Positions 10,044 to 20,499 of a stretch of 64,000 nt of DNA are shown here, piece after piece (the first letter of the stretch is position 1; the number at the start of each line of letters is the position of its first letter). The notes beneath the pieces were generated by a model. The model saw only the letters and a list, made by a program, of their open reading frames with translations, was not told the origin of the DNA and did not search any database. The position numbers and the translations under genes are program-made. The DNA comes from Eustoma russellianum (Eukaryota; Streptophyta; Magnoliopsida; Gentianales; Gentianaceae), in NCBI GenBank assembly GCA_036186865.1, contig AP025067.1, positions 13,812,605-13,876,604 of the forward strand, in the 5' to 3' direction.

Positions 10044-11572
10044 GTGCGGTTTTAGTAAATAAGATGCCTGCCAATGTACTTTTCGATAGCGGCGCAAGCC
10101 ATTCCTTTGTAGCGAAGAGATTCACTAAGCACCTGAGTAGTCTGCCTGAGTGGTTAGAAACTCCGTATCGTGTTCAAGCGGCCGGAGATCAAATTATGGT
10201 TTCGTATCATCGGTACCGGGATTGTGAATTGGAGTTTGAAGGACAAACATTCCCTGCCACACTGATCCCTATTCAGATGTATGACTTTGACGTCATATTA
10301 GGAATGGACTGGTTAGCCAAGAATCACGCTAATATTGATTGTCGGTTGAAACAAGTGACAATCAAGGATGCTAAGATGGAGGAGGTAATATTTCAAGGAG
10401 ATGCGAAACGAAAGAAGGTACCCAAAAAGGTGTACGTGTCGGTTGCACAAGCGCGCAAGGCATTAAGGAAAGGTGCTGAGGGATTTCTAGTGTATGCCAT
10501 GGATGTTACTCAGGAGGTACCGTCTATTGAGCAAATTCCAGTGGTCAATGAATTCCTTGATGTGTTTCCGGAAGATTTACCAGGAGTACCACCCCCGAGG
10601 GAAGTTGAGTTCGAGATCAACTTGATTCCAGGGACAGAACCTATTTCTAAAGCTCCCTATAGAATGGCTCCGGCAGAACTGAGAGAGTTGAAGGAGCAAC
10701 TGCAGGAGTTATTGGACAAGAAGTTCATCCGCCCTAGTGTATCGCCATGGGGAGCGCCTGTTTTGTTTGTAAAGAAGAAAGATGGTAGCATGAGGCTTTG
10801 TATCGATTATAGAGAGTTGAATAAAGTTACCATCAAGAATAAGTATCCCCTTCCGCGAATCGAAGATTTATTTGATCAGCTCAAAGGTGCCAAGATTTTC
10901 TCAAAAATCGATCTCCGATCAGGATATCATCAGTTGCGAGTGAAGGCCGAGGACATTGCAAAGACAGCTTTCCGCACAAGGTATGGCCACTATGAATTTT
11001 TAGTGATGCCATTTGGATTGACAAATGCCCCTGCGGCTTTTATGGATCTTATGAATACCGTCTTTCGAGAACAGTTGGATAAGTTTGTAGTGGTATTCAT
11101 AGATGATATTCTTGTGTACTCTCCTGACGAGCAAACTCACACTGAGCATTTGAGAACCGTACTAGGCATTTTGAGGCAGAAACAACTTTATGCAAAGTTT
11201 AGCAAGTGTGAGTTCTGGTTAAGAAGTGTAGCTTTCCTGGGTCATGTGATATCAGAAGAGGGGATTGCTGTTGACCCGAAGAAGGTGGAAGCTATAACTG
11301 AATGGCCTAGACCTACCAATGTCACCGAAGTGCGAAGTTTCTTGGGTCTAGCGGGTTATTACAGAAAATTCGTTGAGGGATTCTCGAGGATTGCCGTACC
11401 TCTCAGTCGCCTTACTCAAAAGAAGTCCAAGTTTGAGTGGACGGCTGAATGCGAGCAAAGTTTCACGGAGCTTAAGAAGAGATTAACGACAGCCCCAGTA
11501 TTGGCTCAACCCTCTGGAACGGATGGATTTGTGATTTATAGTGATGCGTCAAAGAACGGGTTAGGTACGTAA
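10016..11572 (+). CDS. pol: Protease and reverse transcriptase of the Tekay element (exon 2, coding from 10044)
   Basis: The open frame runs from before the intron-1 acceptor. True coding probably begins at 10044, so the upstream Met at 10016 lies in the intron. The aspartic protease active site LFDSGASHSF is at about residues 22-31. RT follows, with the gypsy motifs FIRPSVSPWGAPVLFVKKKDGS, LCIDYRELN, KIDLRSGYHQ, MPFGLTNAPAAF and the catalytic FIDD near residue 361 (the usual YIDD or FIDD). The RT connection domain (FLGLAGYYRKFV) and the start of RNase H (VIYSDASKNGLG, with the first catalytic Asp) end the exon. The TAA at 11570-11572 lies within predicted intron 2. No defect is visible. Confidence 0.95.
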   Translation: MCAKLYVALGAVLVNKMPANVLFDSGASHSFVAKRFTKHLSSLPEWLETPYRVQAAGDQIMVSYHRYRDCELEFEGQTFPATLIPIQMYDFDVILGMDWLAKNHANIDCRLKQVTIKDAKMEEVIFQGDAKRKKVPKKVYVSVAQARKALRKGAEGFLVYAMDVTQEVPSIEQIPVVNEFLDVFPEDLPGVPPPREVEFEINLIPGTEPISKAPYRMAPAELRELKEQLQELLDKKFIRPSVSPWGAPVLFVKKKDGSMRLCIDYRELNKVTIKNKYPLPRIEDLFDQLKGAKIFSKIDLRSGYHQLRVKAEDIAKTAFRTRYGHYEFLVMPFGLTNAPAAFMDLMNTVFREQLDKFVVVFIDDILVYSPDEQTHTEHLRTVLGILRQKQLYAKFSKCEFWLRSVAFLGHVISEEGIAVDPKKVEAITEWPRPTNVTEVRSFLGLAGYYRKFVEGFSRIAVPLSRLTQKKSKFEWTAECEQSFTELKKRLTTAPVLAQPSGTDGFVIYSDASKNGLGT

Positions 11573-11636
11573 ATTATAGTATAAGGTTATGATCTTATAT
11601 ATATCCCTAAAGTTTAGACTAACACCTTGTTTGTAG
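11565..11636 (+). other. Predicted spliceosomal intron 2 (72 bp) inside RNase H
   Basis: The donor is TTAG|GTACGT, close to the plant consensus, and the acceptor TTTGTAG|GTTGTG. A CTAAC branch-point-like motif lies at 11619-11623. Removal joins a phase-1 glycine codon (G|GT), giving the conserved RNase H string NGLGCVLMQ with nothing lost or added. The length is a multiple of three, but the intron has an in-frame TAA, so retention stops translation after RT. The intron is AT-rich compared with its exons. Confidence 0.88.
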
Positions 11637-13483
11637 GTTGTGTTTTAATGCAAAATGAACGAGTCATCGCGTATGCCTCAAGACAGCTAAAGCCTTATGA
11701 ACAAAACTATCCCACACATGATCTTGAACTTGCCGCGGTTGTGTTCGCCTTGAAGATTTGGCGGCATTATTTGTATGGAGAGAAGTGCGCGGTATTCACA
11801 GATCATAAGAGCCTAAAGTATTTGTTCTCGCAGAAGGAATTGAATATGAGGCAGCGGAGATGGTTGGAGTTGCTAAAAGACTACGACCTAACTATTCATT
11901 ATCACCCGGGAAAGGCTAACAAGGTAGCCGACGCCTTAAGTAGGAAGTCCAGCCATGCACGACAATCACCGTTGGAAAGAGAGATGGAGGAGTTTGGTTT
12001 AGATTTGATCGAATCCACGGTGAATGTTTTGACAGCCTTGACTATCACCCCGGGTTTGATTGATCGGATAAAGGAGGCACAGAAGAGAGATAAGGCTTTA
12101 AGTGAGATAATGGAAAGGGTGAAACATAGTCAAGTTGAAGGATTTCGGACTAAGGAGGATGGAAGCTTATGGTTCAGGGAGAGATTATGCGTTCCGGATG
12201 TTGACGAACTTAGGAAAGAAGTTTTGCAAGAAGCTCATAATTCAAGGTTATCGATACACCCCGGTAGCACCAAGATGTATAGAGATCTCAAGCGTTACTA
12301 TTGGTGGTCTGGGATGAAAAGACATATCGCGGAATTCATAGAGAGGTGTTTGGTGTGTCAACAAGTCAAGGCGGAACACCAACGGCCCGGTGGATTGTTG
12401 ATGCCGTTGGAGATTCCGGAATGGAAATGGGAACATGTCACAATGGATTTTGTAGCGGGTTTACCAAAGACAAGAAGTGGATGTGACATGATTTGGGTTA
12501 TCGTGGACCGTTTAACAAAGTCTGCCCATTTCCTACCCGTTTCAAGTGAGACACCTCTCGACAAACTAGTGAATGTGTATATGGAGAACATAGTGAGCTT
12601 ACATGGTGTTCCGGTAAGTATAGTATCCGACCGAGACTCACGGTTCACATCTAAGTTTTGGACAGCATTTCAAGAAGCCATGGGTACAGAATTAAGGTTG
12701 AGTACGGCATATCATCCCCAAACTGATGGACAGTCCGAGCGGACAATTCAAACCTTGGAAGATATGCTAAGAGCTTGCGTGCTGGATTTCAAAGGGAGTT
12801 GGGACGGAATGGTAAAGCTGATGGAGTTTTCTTATAACAATAGTTACCACAGCGCAATTGATATGGCTCCTTTTGAGGCTTTGTATGGAAGGAAATGTAG
12901 GTCCCCGGTTTATTGGGACGAAGTGGGCGTGAGGACCATCACGGGACCTGAGCTATTGGAGAAAACGTTAGAGAAGGTGAAGGTCATTCGGGAAAGACTC
13001 AAGACGGCTCAGGACCGTAGCAAGAGTTGGGCAGATTCCAAACGACGACCATTGGATTTTGATGTGGGTGATAAAGTTTATTTGAAGGTATCACCTACGA
13101 AGGGCGTCATGAGGTTTGGAGTAAAAGGCAAGCTAAGCCCTCGTTTCATTGGTCCCTATGAAATACTTGAGAAGGTAGGAGCCTTGGCATATAGGTTGGC
13201 ATTACCTCCGGTGTTGGCGCAAGTTCACAATGTATTCCATGTGTCACAATTGAGAAAGTACGTGGCGAATCCGAGTCATGTACTTGAAGCTCAACCTTTG
13301 GAACTCAAGGACGATGTTACATATGAGGAAGTACCCGTAAAAATTGTGGATCGAAAGGATCAAGTGTTGAGGAAGCGAGTGATCCCGTATGTAAAGATTC
13401 AATGGAGCAATCACACGGAACGTGAAGCCACTTGGGAGCTCGAAGAACAAATGCGGGAGAAGTATCCTCAGCTCTTCAACTAA
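11627..13483 (+). CDS. pol: RNase H, integrase and chromodomain of the Tekay element (exon 3, coding from 11637)
   Basis: RNase H continues from CVLMQNERVIAYASRQLKP to the ADALSRK end, with FTDHKSLKYL in between. Integrase has the zinc-binding HHCC region (His at about 12237 and 12258, CLVC at 12349-12360). The DDE core follows (MDFVAGLPK, VSDRDSRFTS, then the Glu in QSERTIQTLEDM). The GPY/F-type C-terminal domain comes next (RFIGPYEILEKVG). A chromodomain of the Tekay type ends the protein (VPVKIVDRK, REATWELEEQM), with the stop at 13481-13483. Chromodomains are known to steer chromovirus insertion to marked heterochromatin, which fits this nested landscape. The frame is fully open. The listed start is only the first ATG of the open frame and lies within intron 2. 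Confidence 0.95.
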   Translation: MFVGCVLMQNERVIAYASRQLKPYEQNYPTHDLELAAVVFALKIWRHYLYGEKCAVFTDHKSLKYLFSQKELNMRQRRWLELLKDYDLTIHYHPGKANKVADALSRKSSHARQSPLEREMEEFGLDLIESTVNVLTALTITPGLIDRIKEAQKRDKALSEIMERVKHSQVEGFRTKEDGSLWFRERLCVPDVDELRKEVLQEAHNSRLSIHPGSTKMYRDLKRYYWWSGMKRHIAEFIERCLVCQQVKAEHQRPGGLLMPLEIPEWKWEHVTMDFVAGLPKTRSGCDMIWVIVDRLTKSAHFLPVSSETPLDKLVNVYMENIVSLHGVPVSIVSDRDSRFTSKFWTAFQEAMGTELRLSTAYHPQTDGQSERTIQTLEDMLRACVLDFKGSWDGMVKLMEFSYNNSYHSAIDMAPFEALYGRKCRSPVYWDEVGVRTITGPELLEKTLEKVKVIRERLKTAQDRSKSWADSKRRPLDFDVGDKVYLKVSPTKGVMRFGVKGKLSPRFIGPYEILEKVGALAYRLALPPVLAQVHNVFHVSQLRKYVANPSHVLEAQPLELKDDVTYEEVPVKIVDRKDQVLRKRVIPYVKIQWSNHTEREATWELEEQMREKYPQLFN

Positions 13484-13493
13484 GGTACGTAAG

Positions 13494-13529
13494 TTTCGAG
13501 GACGAAACTTTTTGTAAGGGGGGGTGGAA
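13494..13529 (+). promoter_or_regulatory. TTCGAGGACGAA motif and polypurine tract of the Tekay element
   Basis: After the pol stop, TTTCGAGGACGAAAC (13494-13508) precedes AAGGGGGGGTGGAA (13516-13529), which abuts the 3' LTR. The purine run is the plus-strand primer. The same 12-bp motif sits upstream of the polypurine tract of the unrelated-looking gypsy element at 36459. Confidence 0.85.
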
Positions 13530-16215
13530 TGTTACACCCCGTGACTTTTAAGCACGACTTTCAACACTCTAGGTCAACCTTAAGTGCAACTTAAGTAATT
13601 ATGTAGTTTATGAGACTTAGTTGCACAAAACATAGAAGAACAAAAGAAAGGGGTTAAAAGTAGAATTAAAAGAAACTAAGGGTAATTACTTAAAAGGTCC
13701 CTACTAGGAGTTAAGGGAGTTACACCACACTTTGGTATAACTCCCCATTGGCCATAAGGGGGGGACGGTTTTAACATCACAAAAGAAGAAGGAAAACCGC
13801 AGGAATTGAGAGAGAAGAGAAAAGGGAGAGGAAGAAGAAGAAGAGTGGAAGGAGAAGGAAGGATAAAGGCCATTCTAGGTTCAATTCTCATCAAGATTCT
13901 GCAGTAAATCCGTAAGCTTATCTAGAATTCAAGGCAAGTAATCTTTCTATACGCTTTATGCAAATTTTATACCTTTGGCCCTATGTTCTTACAAAGAGAA
14001 AACATGAATCACACATTGGTATTCTTGTCTTGACTATTTTAAATGCTTTGTTATATGTAAGTGTTGTTGCTAATTGTGCAAAGTATTGTTCTTTGGGCCA
14101 TATCTCTGAAAATAGTTGTGTGGTGCTTTGTTGTGTTCAAGCATGCCCATAAAGTGTATATCTTGACTTGCTTATTGTCTTGCTCTACTCTTATGTTGAT
14201 TGTCTACACTTTGACGTTGAGAGTATGTGCAGGAAATTGAGGGATGAGAGTTGACATTATTGTAGACTTGTGGTGTTGGTTGTTGTTGATGACAATCTTT
14301 GAAGATGGTAAATGACTGAAGAGTTAGAGTGGATGTTGTTAGGCACAACTAAGCTTCAATTCATGATTAGATGTATGTTAAGTATGATGAATCTAGTTGT
14401 TAAGATGGATCTTTAAGTGTTGAATCTGGAAGGGTTGAAGAAGAAAGGAGTTGGGTGGAAGTTACTGCAGAAAAACTGCAGTTTGGCATCGTCAGAACAC
14501 TTCGAACGCCTACATGAGGCGCTTCATGTCACTATAGGCGCTTCATGTAGCGTTCCAAGTGTCCTGGAGCTTTCCCGTACAGAAAAACTGCAATTTAGAA
14601 CCGTCAGAACACTTCGAACGCCTACATGAGGCGCTTCATGTCACATTAGGCGCTTCATGTGGTGTTCAATGTGTCCTGAATCATCCCCGAACACTTCGAA
14701 CGCCTACATGAGGCGCTTCATGTCCCCATTAGGCGCTTCAAGTGGTGTTCCAAGTGTTCTGGAAGTCTTTTTGACCCTTTAAGCGCCCTATGTAAGTGTA
14801 GTAACTTTATACACTTCTTTTGAACATAAAAGGCAAGGGTATTTGAGGTATATTTGAGGTGTGGATGGTAAGTTGATCAAGTTAGAATAAGATTGAATCT
14901 TGAGTGAGTTTGTGACAAGAATGGGCTTGGAATAACACGACCATAGAGTGTGTGAGGTGCAAGGCCGTATGCTTGATAGGCATGATGTATGTGTGTGTGT
15001 TACATGTTGATATGAAGCTATTTGTGCATCCTGCATCATGACATGGGCACTTGCATTTGATTTGAGATATGTTTTGCAAAAGAACAAGAAAGGTTTAAAG
15101 TTTTCGAAAGACAAAATGGCTGCTGGTTGATCACAGGGTATAAAGAGTCACGTCTGCGAAAGCAGGGTATAAAGAGCGTGATCTGTGAATCAACAGCAGG
15201 GTATAAAGTATGTTATGGGGCCGTGGACCTATCAGCACGGAAAATGAAGTATTTTATGGGGCCGTGGACCTATCAGCACGGATATATGATATATGTAATG
15301 GGGCCGTGGACCTTTCAGCACGGATATATGTTATATGTAATGGGGCCGTGGACCTTTCAGCACGGATATATGTTATATGTAATGGGGCCGTGGACCTTTC
15401 AGCACGGATATATGATGGCTGTGGGCTGATCACCCACAGGGTATAAAGTTCTGCTACGCGAAGAATATGATATGTAAAGTGATGAAATGTTTTGTGAAAT
15501 GGCATGCATGACATGTTTATGAAAGAAGACATATGCATGGGTGTTGTGTGTGATTTTAAAGAAGTACATGCATCATGGTACACGAAGCATAAGACTTGAC
15601 ATGCAAGAAACGTGATTAGTTTATGACTTGCTTATGTGATACGTTGTTTTAATGCATGTTGGTTCTCGTATCTGTGTTCACATATGTGCTTTATCTGTTT
15701 TGAGAAGTTCTTATTAAGATGCCATTTGCTAACCCGAGCACCTTATTTTGGGCAATGTTTTATTCACTGGTGACTCGACGTGTGTGATTCCGTAAGGTGT
15801 ATAGACGGGTTACTTGCTGGCGAAGTTTTCGCTAAGAACAATCATTCTGTTCCTTTTCAGGTGAGCCTGAATATGAGTTGATATTTATCGAAGATGACGG
15901 CGAGTGGGCTCAATGGGACGATGGACAAGGGAATAGATAGATGCTGGATTATTCTGTTTAAGTTTGGAGACTCATTGTTATTATGTTGTTCTAAAACTTC
16001 TGTTGGCTAGATGAACAAACAGTTTGTTTTTATTTCCGCTGCATTTTATGGATGTTTAATGACGATGAAGGTTTAAGTTTTATGACGTCTCCGCTGGTTT
16101 TAATATCTTACCTTATGAAGAATGTACGCATGATCTTCTTGACGCTTCGTAGTTCTCGTAGTAGGCTACGGCGGGTGCACTGGTTCCGATAACGGTATCG
16201 GGCTGGGGCGCTACA
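13530..16215 (+). repeat. 3' LTR of the Tekay element
   Basis: 2686 bp, the same ends and the same internal arrays as the 5' LTR. I saw two substitutions between them. In the 42-bp array this copy keeps the consensus base that is changed at 7748. The CTTAA duplication follows at 16216-16220. Confidence 0.95.
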
Positions 16216-16220
16216 CTTAA

Positions 16221-16700
16221 ACATATGGATATTAGATTCTGGAGCTAGTGATCATGTCTGTTCTTGCATTCACCTCTTTGAATCCTATTCACCTGTTGAT
16301 TCCATACACGTGAAGCTACCTGATAAATCACTTGCTAAGGTTACATATATAAGAACAGTAAGAGTAAATCCATATCTAACTCTTACTGATGTATTCTATG
16401 TTCATGTTTTTTCATTTAGTCTCATGTCATTGAGCAAACTTACCCAATACAGTCTACTTAAAGTTACCTTTGAATCAAATGCTTAGTTAATTCAGGACCT
16501 CAGAACCAAGAAGATGATTGGTTCAGCCGAGGTAGATCAAGTCTTATATCACATCCATGGCACACCCAAACTTGCAGCTGAGACAATCTCTTCTATTCAC
16601 TCCATTCCCTTGGCACATGATGTCACTTCTTCATACACATTGCTCTATCACTCAAGGCTAGGCCACATGTCCATTCCAAGAATAAGAGGTTCAGAAGATT
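16221..16700 (+). pseudogene. Copia protease and pre-integrase remnant (host of the Tekay insertion)
   Basis: In the frame reading WILDSGASDHV at about 16226-16260, this is the aspartic protease active site of copia Pol. Continuation through LMSLSKLT leads to a TAG near 16485, then to the GAG-pre-integrase region with YHSRLGHMSIPRI (16648-16685). The sequence continues the copia element cut at 5916. Stops and small frame changes break it. Confidence 0.85.
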
Positions 16701-17505
16701 AATTCCCTTGTTCATATTCTTGATCCTTTATTAAAGTGTAGTGTGTGTCCAATTGCTAAACAGAAAAGAGTGCCTTTCCCGATTTCAAGTTATGTCTCCC
16801 CAAGTCCCTTTGCTCTTGTACATATGGACATCTACAGGTTTTCCATAATGTATAAACAATACTACTTTGTCACTGTTATTGATGATTACAATAGATATTG
16901 TTATTTGACGAAAAGCAAAGCTGAGACCAGGTCCATTGTTGAGAGTTTTTACTATTATGCATTTGTTCACTTTGATGCCAAGATCAAAATTCTTAGGACA
17001 GACAATGGACCCGAATTCAAGATGAATCAATTTTATGCATCTCACGGTATAATCCACTAAACCAGTTGTGTCACCACAACAAAATGGGGTAGTTGAGAGA
17101 AAGCATCAGCACAAATCGTCTGTAGCAAGGGCACTTACATTTCAATCGTTTCTCCCTTCCTGATATTGGGGATTCTGTGTCCAACATTCAGTCTATCTTA
17201 TCAATATTACTTCTACACCCATTCTACATCAGAAAACACCATATGATCTTCTATACAAAATCTCTAGTATTTACAGACATCTGAGAGTGTTTGGATGCAT
17301 GACATTTGGAACCAACACTAAGTTGCATAAAGAGAAGTTTGAGGCTAGAGCCAGGAAGAGTGTATTCTTGGGTCTCTCTCACACTACTAAAGGATACATC
17401 CTTCAAGATCTTGATACAAAAGACATTTACATCTTCAGAGATGTTACGTTCCATGAGACAATTTTTCCATTCATGCCTCAAGTTCCTAGCCCTTCTGAAA
17501 CTTAA
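16701..17505 (+). pseudogene. Copia integrase remnant
   Basis: CPIAKQKRVPFP marks the second half of the zinc-binding region. LVHMDIYRF, VTVIDDYNRYCYL and LRTDNGPEF carry the first two catalytic aspartates. A TAA at 17058-17060 and frame changes near 17060-17100 and 17170-17290 break the frame. The catalytic Glu region survives out of frame as GVVERKHQ near 17090. RVFGCMTFGTN and SVFLGLSHTTKGY are the conserved C-terminal part. Non-functional. Confidence 0.85.
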
Positions 17506-18049
17506 TCTGAATTACTCAGAACATTCAGTTCACCCTCATGCCATGAAATTGATCCTTACCATTCTTTCATTCCTGATCATCCTTTACCTTCTCAGCGTAT
17601 GGATTATGTCTTGTCTCATCCTGTCCTTACAGACTATGATTAACTGCACTTTACACCCACACTTACCTCACCATCTCCTCCTGGTTCTAATTATTCTGAA
17701 CATTCATCTAATCATGCCCCTGATTTAGCTGATGCTCCCAGTACCTCATTACCTGGTGGCAACATTGTTATAGAATTGCCTCATATATCTGAAACTTCTA
17801 TTAATGCCAGACCTTATAGAACCAGACGGATGCCTGCTTATTTGCATAACTATCACTGCAATTTCATTATTTCTCTTTCTAACCTCTCTACTGCCACTTC
17901 TCCTCATTCTTTAGACAAGATCATGACTTATGCATCTCTAGCCCCATAATATAAAGCATATGTATTGAGCCTAAGTGTACATGTTGAGCCTAACTCTTAT
18001 GCAGAAGCTGCCAGGTTGCTTGTGTGGCAGAAAGCTATGGCCACTAAAT
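17506..18049 (+). pseudogene. Decayed copia integrase-RT linker
   Basis: This is the Pro/Ser-rich linker between integrase and RT, full of stops in every frame. Out-of-frame remnants such as RPYRTRRMPAYLHNYHC at about 17810-17860 are typical of the region just before RT. No separate gene is seen. Confidence 0.6.
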
Positions 18050-19533
18050 TGGCTGCACTGGAGCTAATAACACATGGAGCATAGTATCTTTACCACAAAA
18101 CAAGCAGGCAATTGGATGTAGGTGGGTATACAAGGTCAAGCTTAAGGCAGATGGCTTAGTAGAGAAGCATAAAGCAAGGTTAGTAGCCAAGGGTTATACC
18201 CAACAATATGACATAGATTACCAAGACACTTTCTCTCCTATTGATAAGATGACCACTGTTGGAACAGTTCTATCATTGGCTAAAGGTTTAGATGGCATCT
18301 TCACCAACTAGATGTCAATAATGCGTTTCTTCATGGGGATCTTCATGATGATATCTACATGTTGTTCCCTCCTGGCCTTTCTGTATCTAGTTCTAACATG
18401 GTTTGTAAACTGCAGAAATCCCTTTATGGCTTGAACCAAGTGAGTAGGGAGTGGAATGCAACCCTTACTATGTTCCTACTGTCCGTAGGTTTTCATCAGT
18501 CAAAATGTGATCACACACTCTTCATTAAAGCTGTTGAAACTTCTTTGTTAGTTCTATTGGGGTATGTTGATGATATAATAGTTGCCTGTAGTGATGAGGA
18601 GGCTATGGCTGACATTAAACAATCCTTGCATTCTGCGTTTCAAATCAAAGATTTAGGCTGTTTGAAGTTCTTTTTAGGGATTGAAGTGGCTTAGGCTGAG
18701 GGGAGGATTCACATTAATAAAAGGAAATACACCTCAGACCTCTTGGAACAGGCTGGTTTTTTGCAAGCCAAACCAGCCAAAAGTCCCATGGAAAGCCATA
18801 TCAGCCTGACACACAAGGATTCTCCAACGTTACTAAATGTGACACATTGCAGAAAGTTGAAAGGGAAGCTAATCTATCTCACTATTATTGGGCCTGACAT
18901 TGCGTTCCAGTACAACAACTCAGTCAGATTGACCCACTAAGAATCACTTGAAGGCAACACATTGACTTCTCAGGTATATCAAGGAGACAATAAGACAAGG
19001 CTTGCTCTTTTCTAGGATGGGGAATTTGAAGTCAAAAGCGTTTGTGGATGCTGACTTGGAGGTTGCCATGAAACTAGAAGATTAGTGACTGGGTATTGTG
19101 TGTTCCTTGGGGATGCTTTGATTTCATGGAAAGCTAAAAAGCAAACAACAGTGTCTAGATCATCATCTGAAGCAGAATACAGGCCATGACAATGATAACG
19201 TGTGAAATTCAGTGGCTACTTTACCTTATGAGTGACTTGGGACTGAGAGATCAGAAAACAGTGGAAGTGTTCTGTGATTGCAAGAGTGCAATCTATATTG
19301 CTGAGAATCTTGTATTTCATGAGATTACAAAACACATAGAGATTGATTGCCATTTGGTGAGAGACAAGGTACAAGAAGGAGTAATAAAGTTGATGCCCAT
19401 ACGAACAAAGTTGCAACTAGCTGATTTGTTTACTGAAGCCTTAGATTCTAGACGAATGATGCAGCTTGTTAGTTCATTTAGAGTTCATAATCTCTATTCT
19501 AAGCCAAGCTTGGGGGGAGGGTGTCAAAGATGA
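18050..19533 (+). pseudogene. Copia reverse transcriptase and RNase H remnant
   Basis: RT motifs follow in order across several frames: KARLVAKGYTQQYDIDY (18173-18225), LDVNNAFLHGDLHDDIYM (18308-18361), KSLYGLNQ, and an intact YVDDIIVAC box (18563-18590). At least one frameshift occurs near 18290, and TAG or TAA stops occur near 18693 and 18938. RNase H remains as DSRRM and the conserved VFCDCKSAIYIAEN (19267-19310). The frame reads on through the polypurine tract. Closely related to the remnant at 1-1529. Confidence 0.9.
19510..19521 (+). promoter_or_regulatory. Polypurine tract of the split copia element
   Basis: GGGGGGAGGG, interrupted by T at its ends, lies directly before TGTCAAAG, the LTR start. 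Confidence 0.85.
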
Positions 19534-20078
19534 TGCTGGAAACGCTAGTGGTGGTCCGAGGTATAGATTGAGGAAAATGAAAACTGGTCCGTCGAATTAT
19601 AGGTGCAATGAATGATTAAAGTAGTTAATTGCTACGTGGAGTTGAAAATTGAGTGTGGAGATATCAGAAGCAAGGTGAACCAGCTGAGTTTGAGGAAGAA
19701 CCAGCTTCACAACGATAGGCTGGAGCAGACAAAAGGAAAAGAAAGAAAGAATCAGACGGGAGCATTTAAATGGTGTAAAATGACACATTTGCCCTTTGTT
19801 TAGTAGTTATAGATAAAACTAATAGAAGGGTATAACAGTCTTTTTACGTTACTTTATCTTCTTCCTTCAAATTGGCTTATAACGGCCAGGCGTGTAGAAA
19901 AACACTTTGCAATGGTTGCTTTTGGGAATTCAGTTATTCCTAAAGATATTTTTCTCTCTCGATAGTCCCAAACTCAATAACTCTCTTTTCTCTCTCAATT
20001 CTTTGCTCGATATTTCTTGCATGAGTTTAATTATGGAAATTCTTGCAAGATTTCTTGTTATTCAATATAATTTTCACA
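19522..20078 (+). repeat. 3' LTR of the split copia element
   Basis: 557 bp, alignable end to end with 4587-5146 but with many substitutions and small indels. It starts TGTCAAAGATG and ends TTTTCACA, then TACAC. Confidence 0.93.
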
Positions 20079-20083
20079 TACAC

Positions 20084-20473
20084 ATTGATAACTTCATTTC
20101 ATATTGAATCTCACCCACTCGGCATCGGTTTAACTCTACTTATGCGTAAATCAGTTTTTTTTAGGCGAAGCTATGATGAATCCATTCTCTTTTTTAAATT
20201 GCTTATTAACACACATCTTGGTGCTTTCACATGGCCACAAGCATGAAGAGAAAATTTGGCATGTGTACTAGAGGAATGAAGCAAAATGCTTAGGTTGAAA
20301 TACCACAAATGGGTGTATCCTTCAACACTTCACAATCCTTATCACCAAGTCTCAAGCCACATTAATCGACCAAAACTCTATCCACACATGTTTGGAAGCA
20401 TTCCCATGATGCACTATTTTGAATAAGTTTACCACCCAATTTGAATAAGGTTAATGCACTCTTTAGAATAAGG
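20084..20473. other. Unassigned sequence between the copia and CACTA elements
   Basis: AT-rich DNA with no domain or long frame. It is presumably the sequence into which the copia element and later the CACTA element inserted. Nothing else recognised. Confidence 0.5.
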
Positions 20474-20499
20474 CACCACAAAAAAATTGTGGTTTGCCG

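Larger units (their letters stand above)
5917..16215 (+). mobile_element. Young Tekay/Del-type chromovirus (Ty3/gypsy), 10.3 kb, with two predicted introns in gag-pol
   Basis: Two LTRs of identical length (2686 bp) bound the element, and CTTAA is duplicated at 5912-5916 and 16216-16220. I saw only two differences between the LTRs (6517 C versus 14130 G; 7748 A versus 15361 C), so insertion is very recent. Order: LTR, tRNA-Met primer site, Gag, protease, RT, RNase H, integrase, C-terminal chromodomain, polypurine tract, LTR. The chromodomain and domain order place it among Tekay/Del chromoviruses. All domains are open once two GT-AG introns are removed. It is therefore a candidate active autonomous element, sitting inside the old copia element between its gag and protease regions. 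Confidence 0.96.
4587..20078 (+). mobile_element. Decayed Ty1/copia retrotransposon, split by a nested Tekay element
   Basis: The 5' LTR is 4587-5146 and the 3' LTR 19522-20078. The direct repeat TACAC flanks both ends (4582-4586 and 20079-20083). Internal order is primer site, gag, protease, integrase, RT, RNase H, polypurine tract: the copia order. The internal region is interrupted by the gypsy element at 5912-16220, which left a CTTAA duplication. Many stops and frameshifts and clear LTR divergence show that it is much older than its guest. Confidence 0.96.

Noticed and set aside
9940..10060. Programmed frameshift instead of an intron between Gag and protease
   Set aside because: The pol frame upstream of 10044 codes for nothing conserved, no slippery heptamer was seen, and the splice model restores exact spacing. 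A frameshift would also not explain the second break at 11570.
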